DNA of 7,239 nucleotides from Aigarchaeota archaeon (lineage in GTDB: Archaea > Thermoproteota > Nitrososphaeria_A > Caldarchaeales > Wolframiiraptoraceae): the NCBI GenBank assembly GCA_025059415.1, contig JANXDQ010000019.1, positions 10,131 to 17,369 on the forward strand, read 5' to 3'. Position numbers and translations under genes: made by a program. Positions 5,356 to 7,239 of this stretch are shown in pieces (positions within the stretch are counted from its first letter, which is position 1; every line of letters begins with the position of its first letter). The notes beneath the pieces are model-generated. The model saw only the letters and a program-made list of their open reading frames with translations, made no database searches and was not told the origin of the DNA.

Positions 5356-5368
5356 CTCGACTTCGAGT
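5355..5368. repeat. 14-bp near-perfect palindrome in the DUF116/SHMT divergent promoter
   Basis: ACTCGA-CT-TCGAGT is a 6-bp dyad around a 2-bp centre. It lies about 12 nt left of the shared AT-rich promoter tract and about where DUF116 transcription would begin, so it is well placed as an operator affecting one or both divergent genes. Confidence 0.45.
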
Positions 5369-5378
5369 AGGCATGTAT

Positions 5379-5399
5379 GTTTTTAAAATTAAAATATCA
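5379..5399. promoter_or_regulatory. Shared AT-rich promoter tract for divergent DUF116 and SHMT genes
   Basis: A run of T and A bases (TTTTTAAAATTAAAATATC core) serves as TATA on both strands. Rightward, its distal half is 25-35 nt before the SHMT ATG at 5424, fitting a leaderless or very short leader. Leftward, initiation near 5357 would leave a leader of about 40 nt for DUF116. Two overlapping TATA boxes or one bidirectional element are both possible. Confidence 0.6.
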
Positions 5400-5423
5400 G
5401 TCTTTGAGTCGTCATTTAACAAA

Positions 5424-6587
5424 ATGAGTAGAGCATTAGAGATCTTGAAAATGCATGAGAGATATAGAAAGAAGACGTTGAACATGATACCGAGCGAGAA
5501 TGTCCAGAGCCCTAGGGTTTTAAGGGCCCTTGCGTCTGATCTAACTGGGCGATATTCCCTAAGACCTCAATACTATTCTGGGACGAGGTACATCGATGAA
5601 CTTTGGAGCTATGCGGAGGAACAAGCGAAGAAGCTTTTCCGAGCTGAGTACGCCCTCTTGGAGCCCCTTTCAGGGCACATCGCCGCCCTCCTCACCTACA
5701 TAACCTTCGCCAAACACAGGAAGATGGCATGTCTCCACCCCGATTTCGGCGGATATCCGGGAAATGCTCCAGAAAAACTCCCAGACATCATCGACGCGGA
5801 AGTGATATATCTTCCGGCCTCGATGGAGAGGCTTCTACCGGATGCAGAGAAGTCTATTGAAATTATCAGATCTCAGAAACCCGATTTCGTCGTCTTGGGA
5901 GGGAGCCGAATGCTTTTCCCACATCCAGTTAAGGAGTTCGCGGAAGTGGTTCACGAATATGGTGGAATCTTGGCATATGATGGCGCACATGTCTTGGGGC
6001 TTATCGCTGGAGGGGTCTTCCAGGATCCCCTGAGAGAGGGAGCCGACATACTATTCGCCTCAACTCATAAGACGTTCCCAGGTCCTCAGGGAGGGCTCGT
6101 CCTAACAAATGATGAAGAACTTTACCGAAAGCTCTTAAGGAACATCTTCCACAAGATAGCCGACAACATACACTTCAACAAGATAGCGGCGTTGGCAGTA
6201 TCCTTCGAGGAGATGTTGAAGTATGGGAGGCAATATGCTCAGAGAATCGTGGAGAACGCGAAATCCCTGGCCAAGGGCCTCGACGAATTGGAGGTGCCCG
6301 TTAAGGCCAAGGAATGGGGCTATACGGAGTCGCACCAAGTAATTCTAGACTTTCAGAATCAAGAGGAGAGAGAGGAGCTGAGGAGGAGACTTGAGGAGTG
6401 CGGGATAATAACCGACGCCGATCTAAGGCTTGGAACCGGGGAAGTGACGAGGAGGGGGATGGGTAAGAGGGAAATGGCCAGAATTGCGCAGCTCATCAAA
6501 CGCGCAATAGAGGGCGAGAATCCAAAAGCCGTGAAGAGGGATGTTCAAAGGCTCCTAAGCCGATTCAACGAGATAAGGTATTGCTAG
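5424..6587 (+). CDS. glyA: Serine hydroxymethyltransferase (archaeal type)
   Basis: This PLP enzyme interconverts serine and glycine, passing the one-carbon unit to a folate or tetrahydromethanopterin carrier. The carrier cannot be told from sequence. The 387-residue protein shows IPSENV (22-27, catalytic Glu25), YYSGTRYIDE (50-59), the cofactor-stacking region LHPDFGG (104-110), AYDGAHVLGL (184-193; D186 and H189), the Schiff-base lysine in STHKTFPGPQGG (K216) and LRLGTGEVTRRGM (334-346; R335 for substrate carboxylate). The GPRGG arginine of bacterial enzymes is Gln here. The tail FNEIRYC also looks archaeal. ATG 5424 is preferred over ATG 5373, because the 17 extra residues would be translated from the promoter tract and lie before the conserved start. 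It is divergent from DUF116. Confidence 0.93.
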   Translation: MSRALEILKMHERYRKKTLNMIPSENVQSPRVLRALASDLTGRYSLRPQYYSGTRYIDELWSYAEEQAKKLFRAEYALLEPLSGHIAALLTYITFAKHRKMACLHPDFGGYPGNAPEKLPDIIDAEVIYLPASMERLLPDAEKSIEIIRSQKPDFVVLGGSRMLFPHPVKEFAEVVHEYGGILAYDGAHVLGLIAGGVFQDPLREGADILFASTHKTFPGPQGGLVLTNDEELYRKLLRNIFHKIADNIHFNKIAALAVSFEEMLKYGRQYAQRIVENAKSLAKGLDELEVPVKAKEWGYTESHQVILDFQNQEEREELRRRLEECGIITDADLRLGTGEVTRRGMGKREMARIAQLIKRAIEGENPKAVKRDVQRLLSRFNEIRYC

Positions 6588-6673
6588 CAAGCCGCCCCAT
6601 CTAGCCCATCTATTACGTGAAGAAATCTCCCAAGAATATGTCGATATTCTCAGACAAAGTTTCAGGGATCATC

Positions 6674-6684
6674 ACTAATATATG
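6674..6684 (+). promoter_or_regulatory. Promoter TATA box of the last gene
   Basis: CTAATATATGC is a good TATA match. Initiation about 26 nt downstream, near 6705, would place the transcript 5' end just before the SD hairpin at 6708-6724 and give a leader of about 28 nt to position 6733. Confidence 0.6.
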
Positions 6685-6707
6685 CCCCGCCGCATTCCAA
6701 GGCGCAA

Positions 6708-6728
6708 ACCTCCAGAATGGAGGTGATC
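6708..6728 (+). promoter_or_regulatory. Perfect SD (GGAGGTGATC) embedded in a 7-bp hairpin
   Basis: GGAGGTGATC (6719-6728) matches the complement of the conserved 16S rRNA 3' end over its full length. ACCTCCA (6708-6714) and TGGAGGT (6718-6724) form a perfect 7-bp stem closed by a GAA triloop, so the SD core is base-paired in the mRNA. The ACCTCC arm is effectively a local anti-SD. The hairpin would need melting or a ligand for efficient initiation. Confidence 0.7.
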
Positions 6729-6732
6729 GTCC

Positions 6733-7224
6733 ATCAATCCGGAGCTTAGGAGGAGGCTTGATGAGGCCAAGACCCTTGGCGAGATTTTCCAGGTCGTTAA
6801 GAGGGCGGTCCGAGCTGTACTCGGGGTTAGGAGGGCCGGATTGGAGCTAATAATCACGTATCTCTCCGATGGGGTGGAAGCAGTTCACCAAGTTGGATCA
6901 AACGCTATAATAATGAATAAGAAGGTTCTTGAATCCCTCCTCACGAGCTCCAAAAACAGATCTGAGAGAAATGCCCACATCTTCTCGATCCTACTCCGAG
7001 AATATATCCGCAGCCTCGGAGTTCTCGATGAAGTTGATATAAAGAAGTTGGCAGTTAAAGTGGTGGAGGAGGCGCTGGGCGAAGACCACAAAGCCTACCG
7101 AATAATCCCAAAACTTTTCCAAGAAGAGTATAAGAATCTAGAGGGAGAAATTGAACAGAGGCAGGACAAGGACTTTAAGTACGTGGAGGACTTCGATAGA
7201 GAGAACGCGCACTATATCGCTTGA
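6733..7224 (+). CDS. Small conserved archaeal protein, metalloprotease-like with degenerate HExxH (RExxR); start unusual
   Basis: The frame from 6733 gives 163 residues ending at TGA. Conserved-looking blocks are LGEIFQVVKRAVRAVLG (15-31), RRAGLELIITYL (33-44), HQVGSNAIIMNK (52-63), FSILLREYIRSLGVLDE (84-100) and ALGEDH (114-119). From memory, small archaeal proteins share this layout and carry LLHEYxHxLGxxDE and GEDH, a zincin-like HExxH. Here R89 and R93 replace both histidines, while E90 and H119 remain. A TTG at 6841 (residue 37) would be a conventional start but discards conserved-looking N-terminal sequence and has no SD. The perfect SD ends 4 nt before an in-frame ATC at 6733, so the start may be ATC, or an ATG at 6717 joined by a +1 frameshift or base error. 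The gene has its own promoter. Function unknown. Confidence 0.68.
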   Translation: MNPELRRRLDEAKTLGEIFQVVKRAVRAVLGVRRAGLELIITYLSDGVEAVHQVGSNAIIMNKKVLESLLTSSKNRSERNAHIFSILLREYIRSLGVLDEVDIKKLAVKVVEEALGEDHKAYRIIPKLFQEEYKNLEGEIEQRQDKDFKYVEDFDRENAHYIA

Positions 7225-7239
7225 ATTAAAGCATCTCCC

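Noticed and set aside
6617..6850. 77-codon ORF (MKKSPKNMSIF...) before the last gene
   Set aside because: Its composition is unlike a conserved protein, it overlaps the N-terminal coding part of the last gene in another frame, and it lacks an SD. The parallel frame from 6733 is much more protein-like.
1..7239. CRISPR array, insertion sequence, toxin-antitoxin or defence cluster
   Set aside because: There are no regularly spaced direct repeats, no transposase-like ORF, no terminal inverted repeats with target duplications, and no paired small toxin/antitoxin ORFs. All genes but two are recognisable housekeeping or widespread families.

Overview
The window is archaeal. It carries aEF1A with eukaryote-like G-domain motifs, an archaeal-length uS7, an archaeal-type UMP kinase, the C-terminus of an Lhr-type helicase, and a tRNA-Leu with an anticodon-loop intron of the bulge-helix-bulge kind. 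TATA boxes with upstream purine-rich (BRE-like) tracts precede several genes. Several starts look leaderless, while others have an AGGAGGTGATC-type Shine-Dalgarno (SD). The lineage cannot be fixed by eye. The combination suggests a thermophilic or deep-branching archaeon (TACK group or neighbours), held at low confidence.

Layout, left to right. Bases 1-308 (+) are the last ~101 codons of the Lhr-like helicase. Bases 515-632 (-) are tRNA-Leu(CAA) with a 30-nt intron and an encoded CCA. Then come pyrH (671-1360, -) and the EF-1A gene tuf (1406-2704, -). A 363-nt intergenic region separates tuf from the divergent uS7 gene rps7 (3068-3658, +). rps7 meets a convergent HD-domain phosphohydrolase gene (3666-4454, -) with a 7-nt gap. 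A 221-nt spacer rich in inverted repeats leads to a DUF116 gene (4676-5317, -). DUF116 is divergent from a serine hydroxymethyltransferase gene (5424-6587, +). The last gene (about 6733-7224, +) encodes a small conserved archaeal protein that resembles a metalloprotease-like family but has both zinc-binding histidines changed to arginine.

Most of the window is core information processing and nucleotide metabolism: elongation factor, small-subunit ribosomal protein, tRNA and UMP kinase. The right half is one-carbon/glycine metabolism plus poorly characterised proteins. tuf, pyrH and tRNA-Leu share a strand, and tuf and rps7 share a divergent control region instead of lying in tandem as in the usual archaeal str-type cluster.

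The parts most worth a second look are at the right end. The last gene has a near-perfect SD inside a 7-bp hairpin, and the correctly spaced in-frame codon is ATC, with no ATG, GTG or TTG for the next 36 codons. Its HExxH-like motif reads RExxR. The DUF116 leader also has an SD-masking hairpin that overlaps a second, competing hairpin. No single new multi-gene system (defence island, CRISPR, mobile element) is visible.
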